A stretch of DNA of 57,521 bases from CAWEHT01 sp963808455 (lineage in GTDB: Bacteria; Chloroflexota; Anaerolineae; CG2-30-64-16): NCBI GenBank assembly GCA_963808455.1, contig CAWEHT010000155.1:1-57521 (forward strand). The letters are read 5' to 3'. Both the position numbers and the translations under genes were made by a program. Below the pieces are notes generated by a model. The model ran no database searches and was not told the origin of the DNA. It saw only the letters and a list, made by a program, of their open reading frames with translations. This document shows positions 17,623 through 28,165 of the stretch, one piece after another (within the stretch, counting starts at the first letter, position 1; every line of letters begins with the position of its first letter).

Positions 17623-18893
17623 TTACAGCCTGGCCCGCAACCAGCCGGCGATCTCGGACTGCGGCAGCGCCGTCTGCTCGCCGGTCGCCATGGCGCGCGC
17701 CAGGACCGTTGCGCTGGCCAGTTCCTGATCGCCGAGGATCAAGGTATAGGCCAGCCCGGTCTTGTCCGGCGCTTAAGCTGGGCCTTCAGGCTGCGCTGGC
17801 CGAAAGACAGCAAGGCCCCGATCCCGGCATCACGGAGGTCACGCGCCAGCTTGAGCGCCGGGACACGGGCGAGGTCTCCCAGCGCCGAGACCTGGACGGC
17901 AGGTGCCGGCAGCGCTGGGGGCTGCACTCCCTGCTCGCGCAAGCTCAGGATCACCCTCTCGATGCCCATGCCGAAGCCGATGCCCGGCGTAGGCGGGCCG
18001 CCGAGCTCCTCGATCAGGCCATCGTACCGCCCGCCGCCACAAACGGCCGCCTGCGCTCCGATGCCCTCAGCCCATACTTCGAAAACGGTCTTCGTATAAT
18101 AGTCAAGCCCGCGCACCAGGCGGAAATTGATGCGATAAGGCATGGCCAGCGCTTCCAGGTAGGCGCAGAGTGTGCTGAGGTGCGTGGCGCATTCCTCACA
18201 GAGATAATCGGCGCTATGTGGCGCATCATCCAGCAGCGGCTGCACGGCCTCTTCCTTGGAGTCGAGCAGGCGCAGAGGATTGATCGCCAGACGGCGGCGA
18301 TCCACGTCATTGAGCTCATCCTCGTGGTTGCGGAAGTACTCCACCAGCCGGGCCCGGTAGGCAGGGCGGCACTTCGGGCAGCCGGTGGAGTTCAACTGGA
18401 AGTTGAGCCCGCGGAAGCCCAGCCGCGCCAGCAGCGTCCAGGCGAGGGACATGACCTCCAGGTTGACGGCCGGGTCCATCTCACCCAGCGCCTCGCAATC
18501 GAACTGGTGATGCTGGCGAAAGCGCCCGGCCTGGGGCCGCTCGAAGCGGAAGATCGGGCCGATGGCGAAAACCTTGACCGGCTGTGGCCAGACATGCATG
18601 CCGTGTTCGATGTAAGCCCGCATGATGCTGGCAGTAAACTCCGGGCGCAAGGTCAGGTCGGCGCCTCCCTTATCTTGAAAGGAGTACATCTCCTTGTTGA
18701 CGATGTCGGTGCCTTGCCCGACACCCCGCACGAAGAGCCCCGTCTCCTCGAAAATGGGCGTATCCACCTGCTGATAGCCGAAGAGCGCGGCCACGGCCTG
18801 CATTTGCTCGGTGACGAAACGCCAGTAGGGCCGGTCCGCCGGCAAGATATCCTGCGTGCCACGTGGTGCCTGGTACACGACCGCCTCCGTCAT
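17623..18893 (-). CDS. hisS: Histidyl-tRNA synthetase (one frameshift near the C-terminus)
   Basis: The start is ATG 18893 (MTEAVVYQAPRGTQDILP), the class II motif giving the PRGTxD opening. Motif 2 reads FAIGPIFRFERPQAGRFRQH, the HisA signature is VRGLDYYTKTVFEV, and motif 3 is GIGFGMGIERVIL. The anticodon domain continues through ALLSFGQRSLKAQLKRR. The frame then breaks near 17770, and the last ~45 residues (DKTGLAYTLILGDQEL and QTALPQSEIAGWLRARL) are in another frame with the stop at 17623. hisS is normally essential and single-copy, so the break is probably a sequencing error. Its start overlaps the translin-family stop by 4 nt. Confidence 0.93.
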
Positions 18894-19545
18894 TCCCCTG
18901 CTGCCGCCGAGGAACGGCGTGCCGCCCACTCCTCTAAGCTGCGCAGCGCTGTTTGCAACTTTTCCTGGCGCACGGCGACGGTCAGATCACCCTGGGTGCG
19001 TTCGAGCACGGGGCGCAGCATATCGGTGCTCCGGCGCAGCCCGCCCGTCAGGCTCTCGGGAAAGTTGACCGTGATCAGGTGGCTGTAGACCTCGTCCATC
19101 GTGGCCAGGTACGGCTCGCCCTCTGCCGCCTGGCCGCGGCGGATCAGGTCGAGGATGAAGCGCCGCAGCTCACTGGCCGCCTCAGCCAGGCCGTTGAGAT
19201 ACGCGGGGCAGGTATGCCAAGCTGCGCGGGCCCAGGCGGCTCGTTGCCGTGCACGAAAGCGTACAGCAAATGGGCCTCAGCCAGCTCCTTGAGCGCGTCC
19301 TGGGTATAGCCCATGTGGTAGAGATCAGGATACTGGGCCACATCGGCCGCCATCACGGCCGCTGCCTCGCGCGCCGTCTTGAGCAAGCGGACGGCATCGT
19401 CCCAGTCATGGCGGTGGATCGCCCGCACGCTGAGGGCGCAGAAACGGACCAGCTCGCGGCTGCGGTTGAGCGTCACATCTCGCACCTGGTTCTTGGCCGC
19501 GAACTCTTCCCTGATCGTGTCGACTATCCCTGCCAGTTCCGGCAC
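18890..19545 (-). CDS. Translin-family protein (frameshifted)
   Basis: The start is GTG 19545 (PELAGIVDTIREEFAAKNQV) with GAGGAGAG upstream. The helical first half reads LNRSRELVRFCALSVRAIHR, YPDLYHMGYTQDALKELAEA and LLYAFVHG. After an indel near 19205 the second frame gives YLNGLAEAASELRRFILDLI, MDEVYSHLITVNFPESLTGG and LRRSTDMLRPVLERTQGDLT. The GGLRR-x-D-x-x-R-x-x-x-E-x-(T)-(R/Q)-G-D-(L/V) ending and the earlier RxxVRxxxxxIRAIHR are hallmarks of translin, an octameric nucleic-acid-binding protein best known from eukaryotes and archaea. It is coupled to hisS (ATGA overlap). Family call by pattern recognition; function in bacteria is not established. Confidence 0.78.
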
Positions 19546-19590
19546 CGGGCTCTCTCCTCTCGAAAAGAAAAGCTACTCCACATCTGAGTA

Positions 19591-19619
19591 AGTATAAGGC
19601 GAATGCAGGATGGCGTCAA
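19591..19619 (-). promoter_or_regulatory. Sigma-70-type promoter TTGACG-17-TATACT
   Basis: On the minus strand TTGACG (19619-19614) and TATACT (19596-19591) are separated by exactly 17 nt. This lies about 45 nt upstream of the translin start and probably drives translin-hisS-nadK and perhaps genes further down to recN. Confidence 0.7.
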
Positions 19620-19630
19620 CAGTTCGCGGC

Positions 19631-19669
19631 GAAAAACACGACAGCGGGCCATGCCGATGGCCCGCTGTC
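19631..19669 (-). terminator. Intrinsic terminator of ssb
   Basis: A perfect 13-bp stem (GACAGCGGGCCAT / ATGGCCCGCTGTC; 19640-19652 and 19657-19669) encloses the loop GCCG. On the minus strand it is followed by GTGTTTTTC. It lies 39 nt after the ssb stop and just upstream of the translin promoter. Confidence 0.85.
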
Positions 19670-19707
19670 AAACGAATGAAAACAGCCAGGAACCTATCCG
19701 AAACCCC

Positions 19708-20136
19708 CTAGAACGGCAATTCGCCTTCGTCGCCGCCGGCGAACTCATCATTGGCCGCGCCGGGCGCCACGGCATGGCCGGCTGCTGCAGCCTCCGGGGC
19801 CCCTTCGCCGCGGGCACCGAGGAACTGCAAGTTGGTGGCCGTCAATTCGAGGGTGGCCCTGGCTTTGCCTTCTCGATCGGTGTAAGCTTGGGCTTCGATA
19901 TCACCTTCAACGAGGATCAGCTTGCCCTTTTGCAGGTATTGGGCCGCCGTTTCGGCCAGCTTGCGCCAGCAGGTCACCCTGAACCAGGTGGTTTTCTCCT
20001 GCTGCTCGCCGCTTTGACTCGTCCATCGGCGGTTGGCAGCCACCGTGAAAGACGTGACCGGGACCCCGCTCGGCGTATAGCGCATCTCCGGGTCCCGGCC
20101 GACGTTCCCGACGACGATGGTTTTCTGGTAAGACAT
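19708..20136 (-). CDS. ssb: Single-stranded DNA-binding protein
   Basis: The 142-residue protein starts at ATG 20136 (MSYQKTIVVGNVGRDPEMRY) with AAAGGAG upstream. The OB-fold strands VTSFTVAANRRWTS, TTWFRVTCWRKLAETAAQYL, QKGKLILVEGDIEAQAYTD and ARATLELTATNLQFLG are complete. A Gly/Ala-rich linker leads to the acidic tip DEGELPF, the peptide that recruits partner proteins. It has its own promoter and terminator. Confidence 0.95.
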   Translation of the reverse strand: MSYQKTIVVGNVGRDPEMRYTPSGVPVTSFTVAANRRWTSQSGEQQEKTTWFRVTCWRKLAETAAQYLQKGKLILVEGDIEAQAYTDREGKARATLELTATNLQFLGARGEGAPEAAAAGHAVAPGAANDEFAGGDEGELPF

Positions 20137-20200
20137 GTGCGTGATCTCCTTTCGTGCGTGTGCTCGAATCAAACTTGTCGCGTCGGTCGTTATGATGCTC

Positions 20201-20229
20201 AGGTTACCACAAGTCGGGCACTTTGTCAA
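20201..20229 (-). promoter_or_regulatory. Promoter of ssb (TTGACA-17-TAACCT)
   Basis: On the minus strand a consensus -35 TTGACA (20229-20224) is followed at 17 nt by TAACCT (20206-20201). This puts the start about 55-60 nt before the ssb ATG and separates ssb from the upstream MoaD-like gene. Confidence 0.65.
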
Positions 20230-20278
20230 GAACATAAGTTCGGATAACGGCGTTTCGCTGTCGGGGCAAGACCTGTCA

Positions 20279-20479
20279 TCATCCGCCGCTTGTCAGGTGG
20301 ATCGCCTGGATCTCGGCACCATCCGGCACGGGGGTGCTGCCGAAATCTGCCCGCAGCACGAGCTGGCCATTCACCCGCACCACGATCATGCGGAAACTGA
20401 ACTTGAGCGCGTCGAGCACGTCCTGCACGGTCATGCCTGGGCGCCACGCTACCTCATACTGTTGATTGACGCGAATCAT
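20279..20479 (-). CDS. MoaD/ThiS-like sulfur-carrier protein
   Basis: The 66-residue beta-grasp protein reads MIRVNQQYEVAWRPGMTVQD, VLDALKFSFRMIVVRVNGQ, VPDGAEIQAIHLTSGG, ending in the Gly-Gly that is adenylated and thiocarboxylated in MoaD and ThiS. It overlaps the 3' end of the aldehyde:ferredoxin oxidoreductase gene by 26 nt, so the two are translationally coupled. That context favours a role in pterin (tungsten/molybdenum) cofactor supply for the oxidoreductase rather than thiazole synthesis (inference). Confidence 0.78.
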   Translation of the reverse strand: MIRVNQQYEVAWRPGMTVQDVLDALKFSFRMIVVRVNGQLVLRADFGSTPVPDGAEIQAIHLTSGG

Positions 20480-22640
20480 GCTCTCTGACCAGCTCGACTA
20501 CGTCGGGGAAATCGATGCCCAGCTCGTGCAGCTTCGACAGGGTCGGGACGCCGTCGGCGTCCCAGCCTCGCCGGCGGTAGACGGCATCGCATAGCTTCTG
20601 GTACTGCGCCTGCCGGTAGGCCTTGAGGGCGATGACCTTCTCGAGCGTGGTCATGGCAGAAGGGTCGAGCGCCAGGTTCTCGCGCAGCTGTTTATCGTAG
20701 CGTTCGGCCCGGCTCTCGTACTCGGCGACCGTCACCGGCCCTTGCGAGCGATAGGGGATGCGATCGTGCGCGCGCGTGCCGCCGCCCAGCCGCAAGTTGA
20801 AGATGCGTTGGAAGTTGTAGACCCGCTCTGACATGGTGATCAGGTCTTCCTTCGTCACTTCCAGGCCCGTGACGCCCGAGAACAGAGCCACGTAGTTGTC
20901 TACATGCTCGGGCACCTTCGCCGGCTCGGAGGTCGTGGCGTTGTCTGCCGGCTCGATATCGTTCCAGGGCAGCTTGCACAGCCCGTTGAGCCCGAACCAG
21001 GTGCGCCACATCGGGAAATAATGCAGCGCCTCGGCTTTATCCTGGAACGTCGGGATCTGGTTGTTGACCATATCCATGAAGATCAGCCAGGCCTCGTCGT
21101 GCTGCGGGCCTTTGTTGGCCAGGCCATAGCCGCCTTGCTGCGCCAGGCTCTCTTTGGTGACGTATTCGGAGTATTCCAGGCCCTTGGCTTCCATGCCGAT
21201 GTCGTCCAGAAAAGCCCGGTCGGCGCCGAAGTGGGTCGCGAAGTAGTCCTTCATGCGGCGAGTGCCCAGGCCGGCGATCAACCCGAACCCCTCGCCCCTG
21301 GCCATCTGGTGGAGCATCTCCAGCGCCGCGGCGGCGTTGCCGAAGTGCAGGTCCAGCCCGCCGGTCTTCGCCAGGTCCAGCACGCCGGCCTCGTAGCATT
21401 CCATCACGAAAGCCGTGAGCGTGCCGAACGAGATCGAGTCTACGCCGTAATGATCACAATAGAAGTTGAGCTCCAGGATGGGCTGCGGGTCGAAGATGCC
21501 CAGATTGGAGCCGCAGCCGGCGACGGTCTCATATTCGGGGCCGTCCACCGACACGCATTTCCCCTGCCACGGGCCGGTGCGCAGGCAGACCTTGTCATCG
21601 CCCTTCGAACAGGCCATGGTGCAGCCATAGAAACAAGAGTCGAGGATGCCCTGCGTGAAGAGCCCATCCCAGACCCTGGAGTCGATCAGCCGGGAATCCT
21701 CGTGCGCGCCGAAACGGTAGTTCTTGATCGGCAGGAGATCATAGTCGTTCATGATCTCGACCAGGTGCGCCGTGCCCACCCGCCGCATGCGGTTCTGCTG
21801 ATCGTCCAGCTCGTTGATCTCGCGATTGATGCGCTGGCCCACCTTGCGGATGCGGGCCATGTCGGCCGGATCGTTGGAATCGGCCTTGATGCCGGTGAAA
21901 CGGCAGACGATGGCCTTGACGTGCTTGTCGCGCAGGAGAGTGCCCAGCCCGCCGCGCCCCGCCTGTTTGACGCGCACGATGCCCCGGCGGGGCTCGAACC
22001 AGCTTACATTCAGGCAGCCGATGCGCGTGTGCTCGCTGCCCTGGCCGGCCGAGACCACCGAGATGTTCCGCCGATCGGCATCATCGCGGGCGTACATTTC
22101 GGTGAGCTGGGTGGCCACCTCGTAGGTGTTGACCGCCTCCAGCGGCGCCTCGTCGATGAAGACCTGCCCGGCATCGCCGTCGATGAAGACGATCACGTCG
22201 CGCTCGGCCTTGCCCTGCAGCTCGAGCGCGTCCCAGCCGGAGAATTTCAGCAACGGGCCGAAGTAGCCACCCACATTCGAGTCGATAACGATCTCGGTCA
22301 GCGGTGAGATGGCCACCACGAGCGATTTCCCGGTGCCGGGATAGGAAGGGGTGCCGCAGATCGGGCCGGTGGTGATCACGATCTCGTTCTCGGGATCATC
22401 CCAGCGGGTCTGGCGCGTTACGGCTTGCCAGAGCCGCCAGAGACCGAAACCCTTGCCGCCGATAAAGACGCGCTTCATCTCTTCGGTCACCGGCCGGGCC
22501 TCGATCTGCCCGCTCCCCACGTTTACGTACAGAGTCTGGCCGGCATAGCCACGGTGCACTTTGGGCACCGCGTATTGGTACTCCGCCAGCCGCCGGTGCG
22601 CCAGCTTCATCGCTTCCAAAGTAGCATCCGTCGTCCCCAT
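20454..22640 (-). CDS. Aldehyde:ferredoxin oxidoreductase family protein (W/Mo-pterin, Fe-S)
   Basis: The start is ATG 22640 (MGTTDATLEAMKLAHRRLAE) with GGAGG upstream; 728 residues, longer than the ~600-residue archaeal enzymes. The N-terminal AOR domain is clear: IGGKGFGLWRLWQAV, ITTGPICGTPSYPGTGKS, DSNVGGYFGPLLKFSGWDA and AGRGGLGTLLRDKHVKAIV. Iron-sulfur ligand candidates are Cys336, Cys340 and Cys344 (SCFYGCTMACSKG) with Cys555 (GLNGLCKLPWN) as the fourth. The spacing differs slightly from the usual CxxCxxxC. Such enzymes oxidise aldehydes to acids or, in the benzoyl-CoA-reductase-like branch, reduce aromatic rings, with ferredoxin as partner. The substrate is unknown. Intact and cytoplasmic. 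Confidence 0.9.
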   Translation of the reverse strand: MGTTDATLEAMKLAHRRLAEYQYAVPKVHRGYAGQTLYVNVGSGQIEARPVTEEMKRVFIGGKGFGLWRLWQAVTRQTRWDDPENEIVITTGPICGTPSYPGTGKSLVVAISPLTEIVIDSNVGGYFGPLLKFSGWDALELQGKAERDVIVFIDGDAGQVFIDEAPLEAVNTYEVATQLTEMYARDDADRRNISVVSAGQGSEHTRIGCLNVSWFEPRRGIVRVKQAGRGGLGTLLRDKHVKAIVCRFTGIKADSNDPADMARIRKVGQRINREINELDDQQNRMRRVGTAHLVEIMNDYDLLPIKNYRFGAHEDSRLIDSRVWDGLFTQGILDSCFYGCTMACSKGDDKVCLRTGPWQGKCVSVDGPEYETVAGCGSNLGIFDPQPILELNFYCDHYGVDSISFGTLTAFVMECYEAGVLDLAKTGGLDLHFGNAAAALEMLHQMARGEGFGLIAGLGTRRMKDYFATHFGADRAFLDDIGMEAKGLEYSEYVTKESLAQQGGYGLANKGPQHDEAWLIFMDMVNNQIPTFQDKAEALHYFPMWRTWFGLNGLCKLPWNDIEPADNATTSEPAKVPEHVDNYVALFSGVTGLEVTKEDLITMSERVYNFQRIFNLRLGGGTRAHDRIPYRSQGPVTVAEYESRAERYDKQLRENLALDPSAMTTLEKVIALKAYRQAQYQKLCDAVYRRRGWDADGVPTLSKLHELGIDFPDVVELVREHDSRQSTV

Positions 22641-22754
22641 TCGGAACCTCCGCGTCGGTGTTACAGCCCGTCCTGCGGACGGCCTTATGTCTGCACCATA
22701 GCATGCCGGCGCCAGAGTGACCATGACCTGCGTCAGCAATTCGAGATAGGAGCG

Positions 22755-25367
<2,613 letters not shown>

Positions 25368-25572
25368 GATCCCTCTCCAATGACGCTCACTTAAACACAT
25401 GATCGAAGCTCTCCCCTCGGGGAGGCTCCGCTTTCGAACGATTCCAGCTTCCAGTATGCCGCAGCCCGCGTTAGAAATACGTTGGCGGGGCGTTAGCGAT
25501 ATGTGAGAGGGGCCAATGTGTCGCGGGGCAAGCTCGGAGGAGGGCGCTCTGCCTTCGGTGCAGGCGAGGCGC

Positions 25573-26367
25573 TCAGCCGGCGGCGCGGGGCCGTTCGTAG
25601 ACGCCGCGCCAGCCGTTCAGGCGGATCTGCAGCACCTCGCACAGCATGCGCAGCGTGTCGCGGACCGCGCTGACCCGGCTATCGCCGTCGAAGTACCAAT
25701 CGATGGGCACGCCGACCACCCGATAGCCCCGGCGCAGGGCGATGAACAGCGCTTCGACGTCGAAGCTCCAGCCGAGCGTGGTCAGATCGGCAAAGATCTC
25801 GAGGGCCACCTCGCGCCGAAAACTCTTGAATCCGCATTGTGAGTCCGGGAACTGCGGGATGGCCATCCCGCGGACGATCAGGTTGAAGACCCGCCCCATG
25901 AGATGCCGGTAGGCCGGCTCGCCATAGCGGTGGGCTCCCGGCCCTTCGCGCATGCCGATGGCCACATCGTAGCCTTCCAGCATGGGCGGCAGGAATTTGT
26001 CGAGCTCGCCGATAGGCATGGACAGGTCGGAATCACACATGAAGAGGTAGCGGCCCCGCCCGGCCAGCATGCCGGCCCGCACGGCCGCGCCCTTCCCTTT
26101 GGCGCTGTGCAACACGCGGACGAAAGGGTAGCGCCCCGCGAAGTCCTCTGCGATCGCCGTCGTGCGGTCGTGGCTGCCATTCTCCACCACCAGCACTTCC
26201 ATGCAACCCGGACGGCTCTGCGCGTACTCTACCACGCTGTTCAACGACCTTGGCAGGCGCGACTCTTCATTGTATGCCGGGATGATGATGCTCGCCAGCA
26301 CCTCCTCCGCCGGCCCTTGCATGGCCATGCCCGTGGGCAATGGTGCGCTTGCCGTGCTCACGATCAC
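25573..26367 (-). CDS. Family 2 glycosyltransferase, dolichyl-phosphate-glucosyltransferase-like
   Basis: The 264-residue protein has start GTG 26367, or ATG 26328 if the short low-complexity lead is not translated. The GT-A fold is clear: ASIIIPAYNEESRLPRSLNS, VLVVENGSHDRTTAIAED, KGKGAAVRAGMLAGRGRYLF, MCDSDLSMPIGELDKFL (the DxD-type nucleotide/metal site), FPDSQCGFKSFRREVALEIF and GWSFDVEALFIALRRGYRV. The QCGFK-x-F and WSFDVE motifs match Alg5/dolichyl-phosphate beta-glucosyltransferases. No membrane helix is present, so it is peripheral. It ends the PBP-surE-PH-GT2 run and likely makes a polyprenyl-phosphate sugar for the envelope. Confidence 0.86.
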   Translation of the reverse strand: MIVSTASAPLPTGMAMQGPAEEVLASIIIPAYNEESRLPRSLNSVVEYAQSRPGCMEVLVVENGSHDRTTAIAEDFAGRYPFVRVLHSAKGKGAAVRAGMLAGRGRYLFMCDSDLSMPIGELDKFLPPMLEGYDVAIGMREGPGAHRYGEPAYRHLMGRVFNLIVRGMAIPQFPDSQCGFKSFRREVALEIFADLTTLGWSFDVEALFIALRRGYRVVGVPIDWYFDGDSRVSAVRDTLRMLCEVLQIRLNGWRGVYERPRAAG

Positions 26368-26462
26368 TCTTTGCCCTCTTTTTGTCGCAATTTGCCCCGA
26401 AGTCCCTGTATGGAGAAAGCGCTGGCGAACTCGCGAGGTCCTTCACCGTGCCGCGTGCGCTG

Positions 26463-27360
26463 CTACCAGCGCATCAGGTTTCTCAACGCGAAGCCCGCGA
26501 TGAGCTCTACGACCACCGCGCCGCCCCAGAGCAGATAGGCACCCTGGCGCTGCACCTGGCGATAGATCAACACGCCGCCTACCACATTGGCGCCCCAGGC
26601 GAACAGGCCGATCAGCGGCAGCGCAAACAGCTCGGTCTTGCCGGCAATGCGGTCAGGCAGACCGTTGGCGTCGAAGTGCAGTGGCAGGTTTGCCGAGAGC
26701 GCCGGGAACCGGAAGCACAAGGCGCCAAACAACAGCAACACGCCCGCGAGGCCCAGGCCGATGAGCGCCAGGGCCTGCCGGTCACGCCAGAGCGCCCACG
26801 TCCAGAGGGGGGGCCGCTGCACCTGGGCCTGCAGCGGGGCGCGCGATCCCCAGACGATAGCGTTCCTGCAGGGCGTTGATGAAAGCCTCCGGATCGGATG
26901 GCGAGAGCCCAAAGTTGCCGCTGGCAGTGACCAGGATGACTTGCTCGGGCAAGGGGCGAGTGGCGTAGCCCCGCACGCGGCCCAGTTGCTTGCTGGCGAT
27001 CCAGCGGCAATCCGGGCAGGGAAAATGCCAGGGCCGGGGCGGCGCCTCGTTGGCCAGGTCCGCCCCCCGTTGGATGCGGAGGATCTCTCCCATCGGCACC
27101 ACCTGGCGCATCGGCCCCCAGACAACGGTCACACCATCTCGCTCGACCCAGTACTCCAGAGCAAAAGCGCCATGCGTGCGATAGGCGACATAGATCAGGA
27201 TCGGCAGGCTGGCGAGAACGCATAGGCCCAGCAGGTAACTGGCGGCGTCTGGGCCACGGACAGAGACCACACGCACGAAGAGGACATCCAGCAGGAGCAT
27301 GCCGAGGACAAGCAGGATGCCTTTCCAGCGATCAGGGTTATCGCAAGGCTTGAAGCTCAT
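26463..27360 (-). CDS. Bacterial PH-domain membrane protein with C-terminal DUF1648-like part (frameshifted)
   Basis: ATG 27360 follows the surE stop by 3 nt. Two N-terminal membrane helices (WKGILLVLGMLLLDVLFVRV, AASYLLGLCVLASLPILIYV) precede a PH-like beta domain (ALEYWVERDGVTVVWGPMRQ, VPMGEILRIQRGADL, EQVILVTASGNFGLSPSDPE, FINALQERYRLG). An indel near 26850 changes frame. The second half has further helices (ALALIGLGLAGVLLLFGAL, IGLFAWGANVVGGVLIYRQV) with LPLHFDANGLPDRIAGKTEL between, the DUF1648-like segment. Role unknown; this architecture is seen in envelope proteins of Gram-positive-like and Chloroflexota bacteria. Confidence 0.7.
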
Positions 27361-27363
27361 GTT

Positions 27364-28146
27364 CTATTCCCGCCCGTCTGGCAGATGCAGGTCCCAGTGG
27401 GCCAGTTCGGCCAGCTGTGCGCGATCGGTCATGTCCATGTTCAAAGGCGTGACCGAGATGTAACCGTGCGCCAGAGCGCCGAGGTCAGTGCCTTCCTCGG
27501 GCTCGCCGGCGGGCGGGTCGCCACCGATCCAGTAATACGGCCTGCCTCGGGGGTCCAGGCGTTCGATCAGGATGTCGCGGTAGACCCGGCGACCAAGCCG
27601 CGTCAGCTGGATGCCCCGCATCGCATGGCCGGGCAACGCCGGAAGGTTGATGTTGAGCAGCCTGCCGGAGGGCATGCCACGCTCCAGAACGTGCGCGGCG
27701 ACGGCAGCCACGACGTGCCCGGCGAACTCGAAATCGGCATCGCCGGCCTGGGGAAGCTCCTGGGAAGCGGCGATGGCCGGCAGCCCCGCCACGGCAGCCT
27801 CCATAGCGCCGGCCACCGTGCCCGAGTAGGTGATGTCGTCTCCCAGGTTCCCTCCCAGGTTGATGCCCGACACCACCAGGTCGGGGCGCTGGGGCACCAC
27901 GCCGAGCAGCGCCAAGCCCACGCAGTCTGACGGCGTGCCGGTCGTGGTGAATAGGGGCAAACCGTCCTCGGTGTGTCCCCGGTCGATCCGGAGCGGCTTG
28001 TGCATGGTCTTGGTGTGCCCGGCCGCCGACCAGTTGTGGTCAGGCGCAAAGACCGTCACCTGGCCCAGCCGGGCCATGGCGTGGGCCAGGGCCTTGAGCC
28101 CCGGCGACTGGTACCCGTCGTCATTCGTAAGCAGAATGTGAGGCAT
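27364..28146 (-). CDS. surE: 5'-nucleotidase SurE
   Basis: The 260-residue metal-dependent nucleoside-monophosphatase opens MPHILLTNDDGYQSPGLKAL, with the Asp pair binding the metal. VFAPDHNWSAAGH supplies the Ser, and DLVVSGINLGGNLGDDITYS carries the Asn ligand and SGT signature. The tail IQLTRLGRRVYRD and ISVTPLNMDMT are typical. It is intact, 19 nt downstream of the PBP gene and 3 nt upstream of the PH-domain gene. SurE homologues are survival or stationary-phase enzymes. Confidence 0.95.
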   Translation of the reverse strand: MPHILLTNDDGYQSPGLKALAHAMARLGQVTVFAPDHNWSAAGHTKTMHKPLRIDRGHTEDGLPLFTTTGTPSDCVGLALLGVVPQRPDLVVSGINLGGNLGDDITYSGTVAGAMEAAVAGLPAIAASQELPQAGDADFEFAGHVVAAVAAHVLERGMPSGRLLNINLPALPGHAMRGIQLTRLGRRVYRDILIERLDPRGRPYYWIGGDPPAGEPEEGTDLGALAHGYISVTPLNMDMTDRAQLAELAHWDLHLPDGRE

Positions 28147-28165
28147 CGCTTGTCTTGCAGCCGGT

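Noticed and set aside
17478..19088. A 536-codon plus-strand open frame opposite hisS
   Set aside because: An antisense shadow of hisS and translin; no recognisable protein features or ribosome site.
20904..22307. A 467-codon plus-strand frame opposite the aldehyde:ferredoxin oxidoreductase
   Set aside because: A shadow; the minus-strand frame has unmistakable AOR motifs.
25405..25430. CIRCE or other heat-shock operator upstream of clpB
   Set aside because: The CTCCCC..GGGGAG inverted repeat has only a 2-nt centre and no TTAGCACTC-type arms; no sigma-32-like promoter was found.
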